Shown here in pieces: positions 36,311 through 45,263 of a stretch of DNA of 64,000 nt. The stretch's first letter is position 1, and the number at the start of each line of letters is the position of its first letter. Both the position numbers and the translations under genes were made by a program. Origin of the DNA: Pseudomonas sp. PDM14 (GTDB taxonomy: Bacteria; Pseudomonadota; Gammaproteobacteria; Pseudomonadales; Pseudomonadaceae); contig NZ_JACVAQ010000002.1 of NCBI RefSeq assembly GCF_014851905.1, positions 1,054,001 to 1,118,000 on the forward strand, read 5' to 3'. The notes beneath the pieces are model-generated. The model was not told the origin of the DNA. It saw nothing but the letters and a program-made list of their open reading frames with translations, and did not search any database.

Positions 36311-36427
36311 GTTACCGGTCTATGCTGCCTGCAGTTCATCGACATCTCTTTGCGCCGGCTGCAACAGCCAGGAGGTGGTAATGGCCAACGAGCATTTACC
36401 CATCCACATACCCCGGAGGTGACCATC

Positions 36428-36559
36428 GTGAGCAAAGGCATGGAATCGCGCAAAGAGGCGAAGAAGAAACCGCAGAAGACCGCCGTGGAAAAACGTGCGG
36501 CCAAACGCGACAAGAAATCCGGCGGTACGCCGCTACTGGGCAGCCACGGCATCCACTGA
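36428..36559 (+). CDS. Small lysine-rich protein
   Basis: A 43-aa protein starting at GTG 36428 behind a strong GGAGGTGACC ribosome binding site. It is highly basic: KGMESRKEAKKKPQKTAVEK, then RAAKRDKKSGG, ending LLGSHGIH. Small proteins of this kind are widespread in Pseudomonas genomes as conserved hypotheticals; a nucleic-acid or ribosome interaction is plausible from charge alone. Confidence 0.7.
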   Translation: MSKGMESRKEAKKKPQKTAVEKRAAKRDKKSGGTPLLGSHGIH

Positions 36560-36732
36560 CCCGCCCCCTCACCGGCAGCCCATGCCGGGCATGCAACAAC
36601 CCTCCCACAGATCGGCTCGCACCCCGCACAGCATGCGTACGGGGTGCCTGCGCGCGCGCGACCGGCTAGAATCTGCCGCCTTAATCCGGATCAGCCGGAC
36701 AGACTTCCATCCGCAGCAAGCGAGAGAACAAC

Positions 36733-37434
36733 ATGGGCGCACAGTGGAAAGCCAAACCGAAAGAAGCCGCAGCCAACGCCAGGGGCAAGATCTTCGGCCG
36801 TCTGGTCAAGGAGATCATGGTCGCCGCGCGTAACGGCGCCGACCCGGATACCAACGCCAAGCTGCGCGTTGCCGTACATGCGGCCAAGAAAGCCTCGATG
36901 CCCAAGGACACCCTGGAGCGCGCGATCAAGAAAGGCGCCGGCCTGCTTGGCGAAACCGTCAACTTCGAGCGCACCACCTACGAAGGCTTCGCCCCGCACC
37001 AGGTGCCGGTGATCGTCGAATGCCTGACCGACAACGTGAACCGCACCGTTGCGGAAATCCGCGTGCTGTTCCGCAAGGGCCAGATGGGTGCTTCCGGTTC
37101 GGTGACCTGGGACTTCAACCACGTCGGCATGATCGAAGCCTCCACCGACAACGGTGCCGACCCGGAGCTGGCGGCCATCGAAGCGGGCGCTCAGGACTTC
37201 GAGCCAGCTGAAGAAGGCGACACCCTGTTCGTCACCGAAATCACCGACCTCGACGCCGTGTGCAAGGCCCTTCCCGAGCACGGCTTCACCGTCAACGCGG
37301 CGAAGATCGGCTACATGCCGAAGAACCCGGTCAGCAGCCTGAGCGAGGCGCAGATGGAAGAGGTCGAAGCCTTCCTCGAAGCCCTCGACAACCACGACGA
37401 CGTACAGAACGTCTACGTCGGCCTCTCCGGCTGA
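36733..37434 (+). CDS. YebC/PmpR-family protein (second, YeeN-like paralogue)
   Basis: A 233-aa YebC/PmpR-family protein. The three-domain plan is intact: an N-terminal helical part ([20 protein letters not shown]), the [16 protein letters not shown] segment, the [20 protein letters not shown] strands and the C-terminal [11 protein letters not shown]. The N-terminus [17 protein letters not shown] differs from the MAGHSKWANIKHRK of the paralogue that sits upstream of ruvC in Pseudomonas (PmpR), so this is the second copy. YebC proteins have been described as transcription regulators and, more recently, as translation factors acting on ribosomes stalled at proline-rich motifs. Confidence 0.88.
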   Translation: MGAQWKAKPKEAAANARGKIFGRLVKEIMVAARNGADPDTNAKLRVAVHAAKKASMPKDTLERAIKKGAGLLGETVNFERTTYEGFAPHQVPVIVECLTDNVNRTVAEIRVLFRKGQMGASGSVTWDFNHVGMIEASTDNGADPELAAIEAGAQDFEPAEEGDTLFVTEITDLDAVCKALPEHGFTVNAAKIGYMPKNPVSSLSEAQMEEVEAFLEALDNHDDVQNVYVGLSG

Positions 37435-37444
37435 TCGCCCGGCC

Positions 37445-37633
37445 GTGAGCCGCAGCGCGTTCCACCAGCAGCAGGCGGCGCGCGCCTGCGCCGAGGCCGA
37501 GCGCCTGCTCCAGCAGCGCGAGGCCCTCGGCCCGCGCTGGCTGAGCTGTGTCGCCGGCGAGCTTTACCAGCTCACGCCCGCCGAGTACGCGGCCATGGTG
37601 CGCCGCGAACTGCAGCGCCTGAGCACGTCCTGA
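37445..37633 (+). CDS. Small protein, unknown
   Basis: A 62-aa open frame with a GTG start 11 bp after the YebC-like stop. It is Ala/Gln/Glu/Arg-rich and helical (QQQAARACAEAERLLQQREA, then ELYQLTPAEYAAMVRREL). No family recognised. There is no clear ribosome binding site, so it would depend on coupling to the upstream gene. Confidence 0.5.
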   Translation: MSRSAFHQQQAARACAEAERLLQQREALGPRWLSCVAGELYQLTPAEYAAMVRRELQRLSTS

Positions 37634-37750
37634 ACGTCGCTGGCAATCGCCGGCACGACATCGGCTCCATCGACAAAGCCAATCGGCCAGTTCGCGCCTC
37701 GGCGGCTATGCTGCCAGCACGCACCGACCACTGGCCCAAAGGAGCTGAGC

Positions 37751-38281
37751 ATGAGCACGCCACACCCCGTCTCCCCTTCCAGCGAACCCCTCGACGATGA
37801 AACCCTGGCGTTCGCCGAGCGGGTCTTCGACTGCGCGCGCAACGGCGCCAGCGAGGAACTGCACACGCTGCTGGCCCAGGGCCTGCCCGCCGACCTGCGC
37901 AACCACAAGGGCGACAGCCTGCTGATGCTGGCCAGCTACCACGGCCATGTCGACACCACGCGCCTGCTCCTGCAGCACGGCGCGACGCCGGACCTGCGCA
38001 ACAACAACGGCCAGACGCCGCTGGCCGGCGCTGCCTTCAAGGGCGACGTGGCGATCATCGAACTGCTGCTGGAGCACGGCGCCGATGTCGAAGGCAGCAC
38101 CCCGGACGGCAAGACCACACTGATGCTGGCCGCGATGTTCAATCGCGTCGAGGTGGTCGAACTGCTGCTGGCCCACGGTGCCGACGCCAAGCGCCAGGAC
38201 GCCAGCGGCCTGACCGCCCTCGCCGCGGCCCAGCACATGGGCGCCGTGCAAGCCGTCGAGCGCCTGCGCAGCGCCGTCTGA
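37751..38281 (+). CDS. Ankyrin-repeat protein
   Basis: A 176-aa cytoplasmic protein made of about four ankyrin repeats between residues 45 and 170; GDSLLMLASYHGHVDTTRLL, TPLAGAAFKGDVAIIELLLE and TTLMLAAMFNRVEVVELLLA show the repeat pattern with HGA turns. The first 40 residues are acidic. No signal peptide and no catalase neighbour (the P. aeruginosa ankB gene is next to katB), so the partner protein is not known. Start ATG follows AAAGGAGCTGAGC. Confidence 0.88.
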   Translation: MSTPHPVSPSSEPLDDETLAFAERVFDCARNGASEELHTLLAQGLPADLRNHKGDSLLMLASYHGHVDTTRLLLQHGATPDLRNNNGQTPLAGAAFKGDVAIIELLLEHGADVEGSTPDGKTTLMLAAMFNRVEVVELLLAHGADAKRQDASGLTALAAAQHMGAVQAVERLRSAV

Positions 38282-38444
38282 AGCCCCTGTCACACACGCC
38301 CGCTCCGGTTCATTGATCCGGAGCAAGGCGCGCTTCACCTCGCCCGGTAGCATCCTTGCCAGATAGCAGAGGCCGCAAAGGCCCACCCCGCACTGCGTGC
38401 GGCCCCTGACCGTGGTCACGACAACTCACGCGCGAGGTTTACCC

Positions 38445-38774
38445 ATGAGCATCACATCCACCCAGATCTGCGAAGCAGCCGACCAACTGCGCGGCTTCGT
38501 CGGCTTCAACGGCAAGACCGGCCACTACATCGTGCGCTTCAGTGAAGACTCCTTCGGCCTGGATGTCGCCGACACCAGCATCACCCCCACCTGCGAATTC
38601 GTCTGGCGCCCGTTCGATGGCGAGCTGATGAACCTCAGCCGCGAGCGCCTCCAGCTGCTGCTGGAGCAGAACATCGACGACCGTCTGAATATCAGCGAAC
38701 CGCTGCGCGTGTACATGCGCCGCCACGACCTGCCGGAAATCACCGCGCAGCGTGCCCTGCTGCCAGCCGGCTGA
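38445..38774 (+). CDS. Conserved hypothetical protein
   Basis: A 109-aa soluble protein of mixed alpha/beta content with no recognised domain: QLRGFVGFNGKTGHYIVRFS near the N-terminus, CEFVWRPFDGELMNLSRERL in the middle. The ATG at 38445 is the first that leaves a sensible upstream gap; ribosome binding site GAGGTTTACCC. Isolated between the ankyrin and solute-binding protein genes. Confidence 0.65.
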   Translation: MSITSTQICEAADQLRGFVGFNGKTGHYIVRFSEDSFGLDVADTSITPTCEFVWRPFDGELMNLSRERLQLLLEQNIDDRLNISEPLRVYMRRHDLPEITAQRALLPAG

Positions 38775-38892
38775 ACAGGGAAACGGACACAGGCCGCGTT
38801 CTCGGCCGGTGTCGGTCGTGCTTTGCCGACGCTCCGGGCATAATGCTCGCCCCACAACAGGGCAGCATTGTGGCCCGGGACATACGCAAAGG

Positions 38893-39792
38893 ATGCTATC
38901 GAGATACCTGACGCCAGGGTTGGCACTGGCAGGCCGGCTGATCGCCCTGCTGCTTTGCACCACGACCCTCGCCAGCGCGGCCGATGTGCTGCGCTATCCG
39001 CGTGCGCCCGCCGGTGAGGAATACCGCCAGACCTACGCCCTGGCGCAGTTGCAGCTGGCCCTGGATAAAGCCGACAGCCCGCTGCGCCTGGAACCCTCCG
39101 AATTCGCCATGGAACAGGAGCGCGCCCTGCTCAGCCTGGAAGAAGGCCGTGCGGTGGATGTGGTGTGGACCATGACCAGCGTCGAGCGCGAGCGCCGCCT
39201 GTTGCCCGTGCGCATCGGCATCGACAAGGGCCTGTTCGGCTGGCGCGTGGCCTTGCTGCGTCAGGACCGCCCCGACCTGTTGCGCGAGGTGCGCAACCTG
39301 GCCGACCTGCAGAGCCTGCGCGCTGGCCAGGGCCACGACTGGCCGGACACCGACATCCTGCGCTGGCAAGGCCTGCCGGTGGTGGTCACCGCCAGCTACG
39401 ACAGCCTGTTCCGCATGCTCGCCGCCGGGCGCTTCGACTACTTTCCACGCTCGGTGCTGGAAGCCTGGGACGAAGTGCAGCACAACCCCCAGGCAGGCGC
39501 GGTCATCGACCCGCACCTGGTGCTGCGCTACCCGACCGCCTGCTATTTCTTTTTCTCGCCGCGCAACCCGCAACTGGCCGCAACCGTGCGCCGCGGCATG
39601 GAGAAAGCGTTGGCCGACGGTTCGTTCGACCGCCTGTTCCTGCAGCACTACGGCCCACTGTTGCGCCAGGCGCGCCTGGACCAACGCCAACTGATCGAAC
39701 TGCACAACCCGCTGCTGCCTGCGGCCACGCCGCTGCAACGCAAGGCGCTGTGGTTCAGCCGCGACGACCTGCGCGCACTGCCGCGCCCGTAG
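38893..39792 (+). CDS. Periplasmic solute-binding-like protein
   Basis: A 299-aa exported protein. The signal peptide ends near TTTLASAADV. The rest resembles SBP_bac_3 proteins (YALAQLQLALDKAD, then LEEGRAVDVVWTMTS, and AAGRFDYFPRSVLEAWDE), a subgroup common in Pseudomonas without adjacent transporter genes. No ligand can be named. The ATG at 38893 follows AAAGG. It is convergent with the FHA gene, with 6 bp between stops. Confidence 0.78.
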   Translation: MLSRYLTPGLALAGRLIALLLCTTTLASAADVLRYPRAPAGEEYRQTYALAQLQLALDKADSPLRLEPSEFAMEQERALLSLEEGRAVDVVWTMTSVERERRLLPVRIGIDKGLFGWRVALLRQDRPDLLREVRNLADLQSLRAGQGHDWPDTDILRWQGLPVVVTASYDSLFRMLAAGRFDYFPRSVLEAWDEVQHNPQAGAVIDPHLVLRYPTACYFFFSPRNPQLAATVRRGMEKALADGSFDRLFLQHYGPLLRQARLDQRQLIELHNPLLPAATPLQRKALWFSRDDLRALPRP

Positions 39793-39798
39793 GCGAAT

Positions 39799-40641
39799 TC
39801 AGAACAGCGTCAGGCCGAGCGCGATCAACAGGCCGACGACCAGCACGCCAATCAGCAGCGGCAGCATCCGGTTCACGGTCGCGGCGGCCTCCACCGGCGC
39901 CACTGGCGCGGCCTGCGCTGTGGCGCGCAGCGGATTGAGGTTACCCGGCTGCGCGGCTGCCGGCGCCTTGCTCGGCGGCGGCAGGTCGATGGCGCGCATG
40001 AACACCGTGGCGTCCTCGTCTTCGGCCTGGGCCACCTCGACCTTCGGCCCGATCACCAGTAGCAGCACCGAACCCATGCGCACCTGGTCGCCCGGTTGCA
40101 GCACGGCGGTGGCGGCTTTCTGGCCGTTGACGAAGACACCGTTGGCCGAGGCCAGGTCCTTGACCTCGAGCACATCGTCCTTGAGGAAGAACTCGCAGTG
40201 GCGACGCGACAGTTCGGCGTCGCCGAAGCACAGCTCGCACTTCACCGACCGGCCAAAGGTCATCGAGCCGTGCACGTGGAATTTCTTGCCCTCGTGTTCG
40301 CCCTTGAGCACCTGCAGGAACCAGCGCGGCACCACCTCGGCGCGGGCCTTGCTGCGCGCCGGGTCGACCAGTAGCAGCTCCAGCGAACCGAGGCGTACGC
40401 GGTCCTCGGAACGCAGCTGGTAGCGACTGCCGATGCGCTCGTCGTTGACGAAGGTGCCCCCGGCGCTGTCGCAGTCGCTGAGGTAGTACTGGCCATTTTC
40501 CTGGCGCACTTCGGCGTGGAAGGCGCTCAAACCACTGTCGTCGACGGCCAGGTTGTTGCGGCTGTCCTGACCGAGCGTGAAACGCTCTTCAACCAGCCAG
40601 ATGGGAGCCTGGCGGTTATCGACGAAGTGAATTCTGAGCAT
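39799..40641 (-). CDS. Membrane-anchored protein with two FHA domains
   Basis: A 280-aa protein with two forkhead-associated phosphothreonine-binding domains in series: the first with FTLGQDSRNNLAVDDSGLSA (about residue 20), the second with FGRSVKCELCFGDAELSRRH (about 130) and SANGVFVNG. A Pro/Ala linker leads to a single C-terminal helix (about 255-277), so it is tail-anchored. It is the last gene of a PP2C-kinase-FHA operon and is the natural docking partner or substrate of the kinase. The start at 40641 was chosen because MLRIHFVDN begins the first FHA strand. Confidence 0.88.
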   Translation of the reverse strand: MLRIHFVDNRQAPIWLVEERFTLGQDSRNNLAVDDSGLSAFHAEVRQENGQYYLSDCDSAGGTFVNDERIGSRYQLRSEDRVRLGSLELLLVDPARSKARAEVVPRWFLQVLKGEHEGKKFHVHGSMTFGRSVKCELCFGDAELSRRHCEFFLKDDVLEVKDLASANGVFVNGQKAATAVLQPGDQVRMGSVLLLVIGPKVEVAQAEDEDATVFMRAIDLPPPSKAPAAAQPGNLNPLRATAQAAPVAPVEAAATVNRMLPLLIGVLVVGLLIALGLTLF

Positions 40642-40703
40642 GGCTGCTGCTACCTCGAATGGGTTCTTCTTGTGGCCGGTATGTGGCCGGTGTTCGCTGT
40701 GAC

Positions 40704-42284
40704 CTATTCGCCGATCAGCCGGTTCCACATACGTTTGATCGGGTTCTGCGGGCGCGACTCGGCGCCCGTGGCCGCAGTCGAACCGGCGCTGGAGCCAGCG
40801 CCGGTATTGGCATTGGCCTTGGCTCTGCTACGGCGCTTGGCCTCCAGGCTGGCGACCCGCTGCTCATGGTGGTCGAGCCGTTCCAGCAGCCCCGCATCGC
40901 TCGGCTCGACCTGCAACCCCTGCTGGATATAGGCCAGGGCCAGGCTGTATTCGCGGCGCTTGTAAGCCTCCTCGCTCAACTCGGCAAAACGCTGCACCAC
41001 CCGGGCCAGGCCGACCAGCGCCTGTTCCTGCGCCGGTGCCCAGCCAAGCACCTGCTGGTAATGGAACACCGCGCTGTCGTCCTCGGGCAGCAGCAGGCGA
41101 TCTTCACCGAGCGCCTGTTCGGCCTGCTGCAGGGCGCGAGCGATGCGCGCATCGAGCAGGCGCTGCAGGCCGGCGAGCACCTGCGGCGCGTCCGCGTCGA
41201 GCTGCTGGGCCTGGCGCAGGAAGTGATCGGCGTTGTCCAGCGCCGGCTCGATCAGCTTGCCCTCGCCCAGGCGCTTGTCAGCCTCGGCGACCAGGTTGTC
41301 GATGCGCTGCTGCAGGTAGGCGTTGTAGCCGAGCATGCCGGCAGTACCCGCCAGCAGCAGGCCGAGTAGCAGCCAGACCCAGAGCACCGCGCCGCGTCGC
41401 TCGACAGCGCCGGCCTGGCGTTCGGGCAGCACGGCCGCCGGGGCAATGCGCGTGCTGTCGAGGTCGACGGTATCCGTCACGGTGGCGCTCTGCGCCCCAT
41501 CCAGGGCGGCCAGCAGCTCGCGGCAATCGGCGAAGCGCTGCTGCGGGTCCTTGGCTAGCATGCGCTCCAGCAGAGGCTGGTAGGCGACGAGCGAGGCCGG
41601 CAGCGCGGGCGGCGTCTGCTGCACATGATTCATCACTGTCTGCGTGTAGTTGGCGCCGCGAAACGGGTTATGCCCCAGAAGCATTTCCAGAAGGATCACG
41701 CCCAGGCTGTAGATGTCGGTGCGCGCATCAAGATCCAGGCACTGCGCCTGCTCCGGGCTGCTGTAGGCCGGGCTGCCGACGGCGATGCCGAACTGGGTCA
41801 GCTCGCTGTCCAGCTCCAGTTCCTTGGCGATGCCGAAGTCGGTGATCACCGCCGTGCCATCTTCGCGAAAGAGGATATTCGCCGGCTTGATGTCGCGATG
41901 CACCAGCCCGCGCTCGTGCACCACGGCCAGACCGCTGGCGACCTGGCGGACGATGTCCAGAGCACGCGACGGCGCGAAGGTCTCGCCGCGCTGCTGGGCC
42001 AGATCACCACCGGCAACGAACTCCATGGCCAGGTAATAACGGCCATCGGCGAGCCGGTCGATGTCGTGGATGGTGATGATCGACGGGTGGCTGAGCGAAG
42101 CGACGATGTGCGCCTCACGCACGAAACGCCGGCTGAACGCCTCGTCGTCGGCACTGCGCAGCACCTTGATCGCCACCTTGCGGTGCAGCGACTCCTGAGT
42201 GGCGAGGTAGACCTCGGCCATGCCGCCCTTGCCCAATTCGCCATGCAGTCGGTAACCGGGAATCTCAAGCACGTTGTCGCTCAT
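40704..42284 (-). CDS. Hanks-type Ser/Thr protein kinase
   Basis: A 526-aa membrane kinase. The catalytic domain (1-265) has the glycine loop GELGKGGMAEVYLA, the Lys in VAIKVLR, the catalytic loop HRDIKPANIL, DFG in ITDFGIAKE and an APE-like SPEQ, all intact. A membrane helix follows (about 300-322), then a periplasmic or C-terminal region of helical, TPR-like repeats and a Ser/Ala-rich tail ending RMWNRLIGE. With the upstream PP2C phosphatase and downstream FHA protein it makes the threonine-phosphorylation set known from type VI secretion loci (PpkA-PppA-Fha, Stk1-Stp1), but no secretion genes are nearby. Confidence 0.93.
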   Translation of the reverse strand: MSDNVLEIPGYRLHGELGKGGMAEVYLATQESLHRKVAIKVLRSADDEAFSRRFVREAHIVASLSHPSIITIHDIDRLADGRYYLAMEFVAGGDLAQQRGETFAPSRALDIVRQVASGLAVVHERGLVHRDIKPANILFREDGTAVITDFGIAKELELDSELTQFGIAVGSPAYSSPEQAQCLDLDARTDIYSLGVILLEMLLGHNPFRGANYTQTVMNHVQQTPPALPASLVAYQPLLERMLAKDPQQRFADCRELLAALDGAQSATVTDTVDLDSTRIAPAAVLPERQAGAVERRGAVLWVWLLLGLLLAGTAGMLGYNAYLQQRIDNLVAEADKRLGEGKLIEPALDNADHFLRQAQQLDADAPQVLAGLQRLLDARIARALQQAEQALGEDRLLLPEDDSAVFHYQQVLGWAPAQEQALVGLARVVQRFAELSEEAYKRREYSLALAYIQQGLQVEPSDAGLLERLDHHEQRVASLEAKRRSRAKANANTGAGSSAGSTAATGAESRPQNPIKRMWNRLIGE

Positions 42285-42312
42285 AGCGGAGGGGCGCCGA
42301 TGGGGTCAGAAG

Positions 42313-43098
42313 CTAACGGGATTTCAGCCAACGGCTGAGAAAAGTAGGCGGCTTGGCGGCGATCTCCGGTAATACCGGCGCGCCAAGGCCAAGCACGACA
42401 CAACTGATATTGTCCTTGCCGCCCGCCTGATTGGCCAGCCCTATCAGCTGTTCGACCAGCTCATCGAGGGTGCTGGCGGCGTTGCAGCAGGCATGTATCT
42501 GCGCATCGTCGAGTTCGCCGGTGAGGCCGTCGCTACACAACAGGAGCAGCTCACCCGACTCCAGCGTGCCGCGTAGCAGGCCGACCTCGAGTGCCTGCTC
42601 GCCCTGCCCCAGGCACTGCAGCACCACGTTGCGCCGCGGATGCTGACGTGCCTCCTCGGGCGTCAGCTGGCCGGCGTCGATCATCATTTGCACCCAGCTG
42701 TGATCGCGGGACAACTGCTCGATACGCCCAGCGCCGACGCGGTAGGCGCGGCTGTCACCGACCCAGGCCAGCTCGAAAGCGGCGCCCTGCATGCGCACAG
42801 CCACCAGGGTGCTGCCCATGCTGCGACCTTCGCCGTCCTGCCCGGCAGCGATGATCGCCTGGTTGGCCGCCTGCACTGCCGCCTCCACCGCATCCCCTCG
42901 CTCAATGCGCTCGCGCAGCACCTGCAAGGCCAGCGCACTGGCCACCTCACCCCGCTGGTGCCCGCCCATGCCATCGGCCACCGCCCACAGCCCCAACTGC
43001 GGGCAGCACAGCAGCGCATCTTCGTTATGCGCACGCACCTGCCCCGCCGACGTGTGCGCGGCGAACAACAGGGGAACAGGGAGAGGTGTTGAAGACAT
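42313..43098 (-). CDS. PP2C-family protein phosphatase
   Basis: A 261-aa PPM/PP2C Ser/Thr phosphatase with all metal-binding motifs: GQVRAHNEDALL, VADGMGGHQRGEVAS, GDSRAYRV, CSDGLTGELDD and GGKDNISCVV. It is first in the operon, 28 bp before the kinase gene, whose phosphorylation it should reverse. An in-frame GTG at 43116 is an alternative start; the ATG at 43098 gives the usual length. Family members PppA and Stp1 have this size. Confidence 0.9.
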   Translation of the reverse strand: MSSTPLPVPLLFAAHTSAGQVRAHNEDALLCCPQLGLWAVADGMGGHQRGEVASALALQVLRERIERGDAVEAAVQAANQAIIAAGQDGEGRSMGSTLVAVRMQGAAFELAWVGDSRAYRVGAGRIEQLSRDHSWVQMMIDAGQLTPEEARQHPRRNVVLQCLGQGEQALEVGLLRGTLESGELLLLCSDGLTGELDDAQIHACCNAASTLDELVEQLIGLANQAGGKDNISCVVLGLGAPVLPEIAAKPPTFLSRWLKSR

Positions 43099-43214
43099 GC
43101 CGAAGGGATCATCCACTGACTGATTCGCCAGGCATGATGCGACCGACGCAGGCGGCTGTCAGCCTCGCACCGCGTTTTTCCAGCGAAGTGTTAAGCAGTC
43201 GCGATGATCGACAC

Positions 43215-43550
43215 TCAGCGGTTGCGCTGGATCTCGTAGCTGTTCTGCCCGGGGTAACGCTGCACTTCATGCCCGTTCGGGTAGACGATGGTCTGGCGTA
43301 TGCCACCGTGCTGCTGCATCTGCGAACTGCCGTAGGAATGGCTGCGCGTGCTGCTGCGATCGCTGGGCACCCGGTAGCCGCCGTAGACGTCGTAGCGCTG
43401 GCTGGAGCTGGATGAGTCGACACCGCCCGAGGCACCGGGACTGACGTATTCGATGGGCACGCTCTGGATCGGCCGACGCACCGGCTCGCCAGCGAAGGCC
43501 TGGTTCGCCGTAGCGAACCCCAGCAGGGCAATAAGCGGAAGTAGACGCAT
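43215..43550 (-). CDS. Small secreted protein, unknown
   Basis: A 111-aa protein with a signal peptide (MRLLPLIALLGFATANQAFA) and a Ser/Gly/Tyr/Gln-rich mature part, including SSSSSQRYDVYGGYRV and a C-terminus IVYPNGHEVQRYPGQNSYEI. No Cys in the mature protein and no recognised domain. The start at 43550 is the one that opens the signal peptide. Isolated. Confidence 0.7.
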   Translation of the reverse strand: MRLLPLIALLGFATANQAFAGEPVRRPIQSVPIEYVSPGASGGVDSSSSSQRYDVYGGYRVPSDRSSTRSHSYGSSQMQQHGGIRQTIVYPNGHEVQRYPGQNSYEIQRNR

Positions 43551-43686
43551 GGGGATGTCCTCGCGTATGGCGCTATAGCCGTTCGACAACAACTACGGCG
43601 GTTAAGTCGTCCGGCAGTCCGGTTGGCGGCTTGGCAAGACGGACGGCTACGGTATCATCCCGCGCTTTTTTCGGGATGCTGCCGTC

Positions 43687-44391
43687 ATGCACCTGCGCTG
43701 GACTCTCGCCGTACTGCTGTTAGCGCTCGCCTGCACCGGCATCCAAGCCGCCCCACCCCGCACCTTCGTCGAAGCCAAGAAAGTCGCCCGGGCGCTGTAT
43801 GCCGCGCAATCGGTGGAGTTCTACTGTGGCTGCGCGTACAGCGGCAACCGGGTCAACCTGAAAAGCTGCGGCTACGTCCCGCGCAAGAACCCGCAACGCG
43901 CCGCGAGCATCGAGTGGGAGCACATCGTCCCGGCCTGGGTGATCGGTCATCAGCGCCGCTGCTGGCAACACGGAGGACGGCGCAACTGCACGCGCCACGA
44001 CAAGACCTTCCAGCGCGCCGAGGCGGACCTGTTCAACCTGGTGCCGAGCATCGGCGAACTGAACGCTGACCGCAGCAACTACAGCTACGCCTGGCTGCCG
44101 CAACGTCCCAGCCAATATGGCGCCTGCCCGATGGTGGTCGACTTCAAGGCGCGCAAGGCGATGCCGCGCGCGACGGTACGCGGTATGGTCGCACGCACCT
44201 ACTTCTACATGAGCGATCGTTACGCGCTGCGCCTGTCAGGTCAGGAACGCCGCCTGTTCGAGGCCTGGCACAAGCAATACCCGGTGCAGACCTGGGAACG
44301 GCAGCGCAATCAGCAACTGGCCTGCGTGATGGGTTGGGGCAACCCGTATGTCGGTAAAGTCGATCCGAGCCGCTGCAACTCACGTCAATAG
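43687..44391 (+). CDS. endA: Endonuclease I (EndA/Dns family)
   Basis: A 234-aa secreted or periplasmic non-specific DNase. The signal peptide ends near GIQAAPP; the beta-beta-alpha-metal core is [13 protein letters not shown] with the catalytic His, then [19 protein letters not shown], and WGNPYVG near the C-terminus. Paired cysteines ([15 protein letters not shown]) match the disulphides of Dns/EndA enzymes. Roles in the family are degradation of extracellular DNA and nutrient recovery. Monocistronic. Confidence 0.93.
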   Translation: MHLRWTLAVLLLALACTGIQAAPPRTFVEAKKVARALYAAQSVEFYCGCAYSGNRVNLKSCGYVPRKNPQRAASIEWEHIVPAWVIGHQRRCWQHGGRRNCTRHDKTFQRAEADLFNLVPSIGELNADRSNYSYAWLPQRPSQYGACPMVVDFKARKAMPRATVRGMVARTYFYMSDRYALRLSGQERRLFEAWHKQYPVQTWERQRNQQLACVMGWGNPYVGKVDPSRCNSRQ

Positions 44392-44618
44392 TACGCAGCA
44401 AAGTGGCCGGAGAAGCCGCGCCCCACTTAGCAGATAAATCAAAAAGCATTAGGAAATCAGCGCTTATCCCTGTAGGGTGGTCGGACTGTGCTGCATGTGT
44501 CACCGCAAATCGACTGTTTAGATTTCGATCCAACTTTCATCGGTTTCTTTACTCTTTGCACTCAGTCATGGCCTGGGCTGTTCCAGTGTCATGTTCACTT
44601 TGTTCAAGGAGATATCCC

Positions 44619-44828
44619 ATGTCCGATCGTCAAACTGGCACCGTCAAGTGGTTCAACGATGAAAAAGGCTTCGGCTTCATCACCCCGGAAAGCGGCGCTG
44701 ATCTGTTCGTTCACTACCGCTCGATCCAGAGCGCTGGCTTCAAAAGCCTGCAGGAAGGCCAAAAGGTCTCCTTCGTGGCTGTAAAAGGTCAGAAAGGCAT
44801 GCAAGCTGACGACGTCCAAGTAATCTAA
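44619..44828 (+). CDS. Cold-shock domain protein, CspA family
   Basis: A 69-aa CspA-type RNA-binding protein: [20 protein letters not shown] contains RNP1 (KGFGFI), and [10 protein letters not shown] contains RNP2 (LFVHY, with Tyr where most have Phe or His). It melts RNA secondary structure. The ATG follows AAGGAGATATCCC. The 227-bp upstream gap is long and would give the extended 5'-UTR usual for csp genes; a fragment of the GTAGGGTGG repeat lies in it at 44472. An intrinsic terminator follows. Confidence 0.95.
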   Translation: MSDRQTGTVKWFNDEKGFGFITPESGADLFVHYRSIQSAGFKSLQEGQKVSFVAVKGQKGMQADDVQVI

Positions 44829-44844
44829 TTACTCGACGCGTCAT

Positions 44845-44872
44845 AAAAACCGGCCCACGGGCCGGTTTTTTT
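44845..44872 (+). terminator. Terminator of the cold-shock gene
   Basis: AAAAACCGGCC, CACG, GGCCGGTTTTTTT, 17 bp after the stop: an intrinsic terminator with a long T-tract. Confidence 0.93.
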
Positions 44873-44932
44873 ATCGCCGTCATTTCACCTACCGCAGCAC
44901 TGCGGCATTAATTCCTACAGAGAGGAGCAACC

Positions 44933-45112
44933 ATGCGAGTCAAAGGATCCAGCCAGAAACCCAAGCCGCAACCGGCCGTGGAAACCAGCGAATCCATCGA
45001 AGCCCAGGTCGCCGCCTTCCTGAAATCCGGTGGCGAAATCCAGCAGATCGCCAAAGGCGTCAGCGGACAGTCTCTCACCCCGAGCCGACACATCACCATC
45101 AGCAAGAAGTGA
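44933..45112 (+). CDS. Small protein with a SutA-like segment
   Basis: A 59-aa protein starting behind AGAGAGGAGCAACC. The first 20 residues are Lys/Pro/Gln-rich; the middle reads SIEAQVAAFLKSGGEIQQIA, and the end RHITISKK. The F-L-x-x-G-G-x-x-x-I pattern recalls the conserved part of SutA, a small RNA polymerase-binding regulator of slow-growing P. aeruginosa, but the similarity is short. It sits between the cold-shock gene terminator and the diguanylate cyclase. Confidence 0.7.
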   Translation: MRVKGSSQKPKPQPAVETSESIEAQVAAFLKSGGEIQQIAKGVSGQSLTPSRHITISKK

Positions 45113-45263
45113 TGACCTGAGCGGCCTCTCCAGGCCGCCATCGCTCGGCACCCACTACGCCGACGGCTTGCATCCAGCCTCCTCTTGCCCGCCCTGGCAA
45201 AGCTCTGCATCCTTGTCCTAGAAAAACGACAAGAAGCGCCTCAGGCGCCGGGGACCTTCGCCG

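Noticed and set aside
39799..43098. Part of a type VI secretion locus
   Set aside because: None of the tss structural genes, hcp or vgrG are present on either side.
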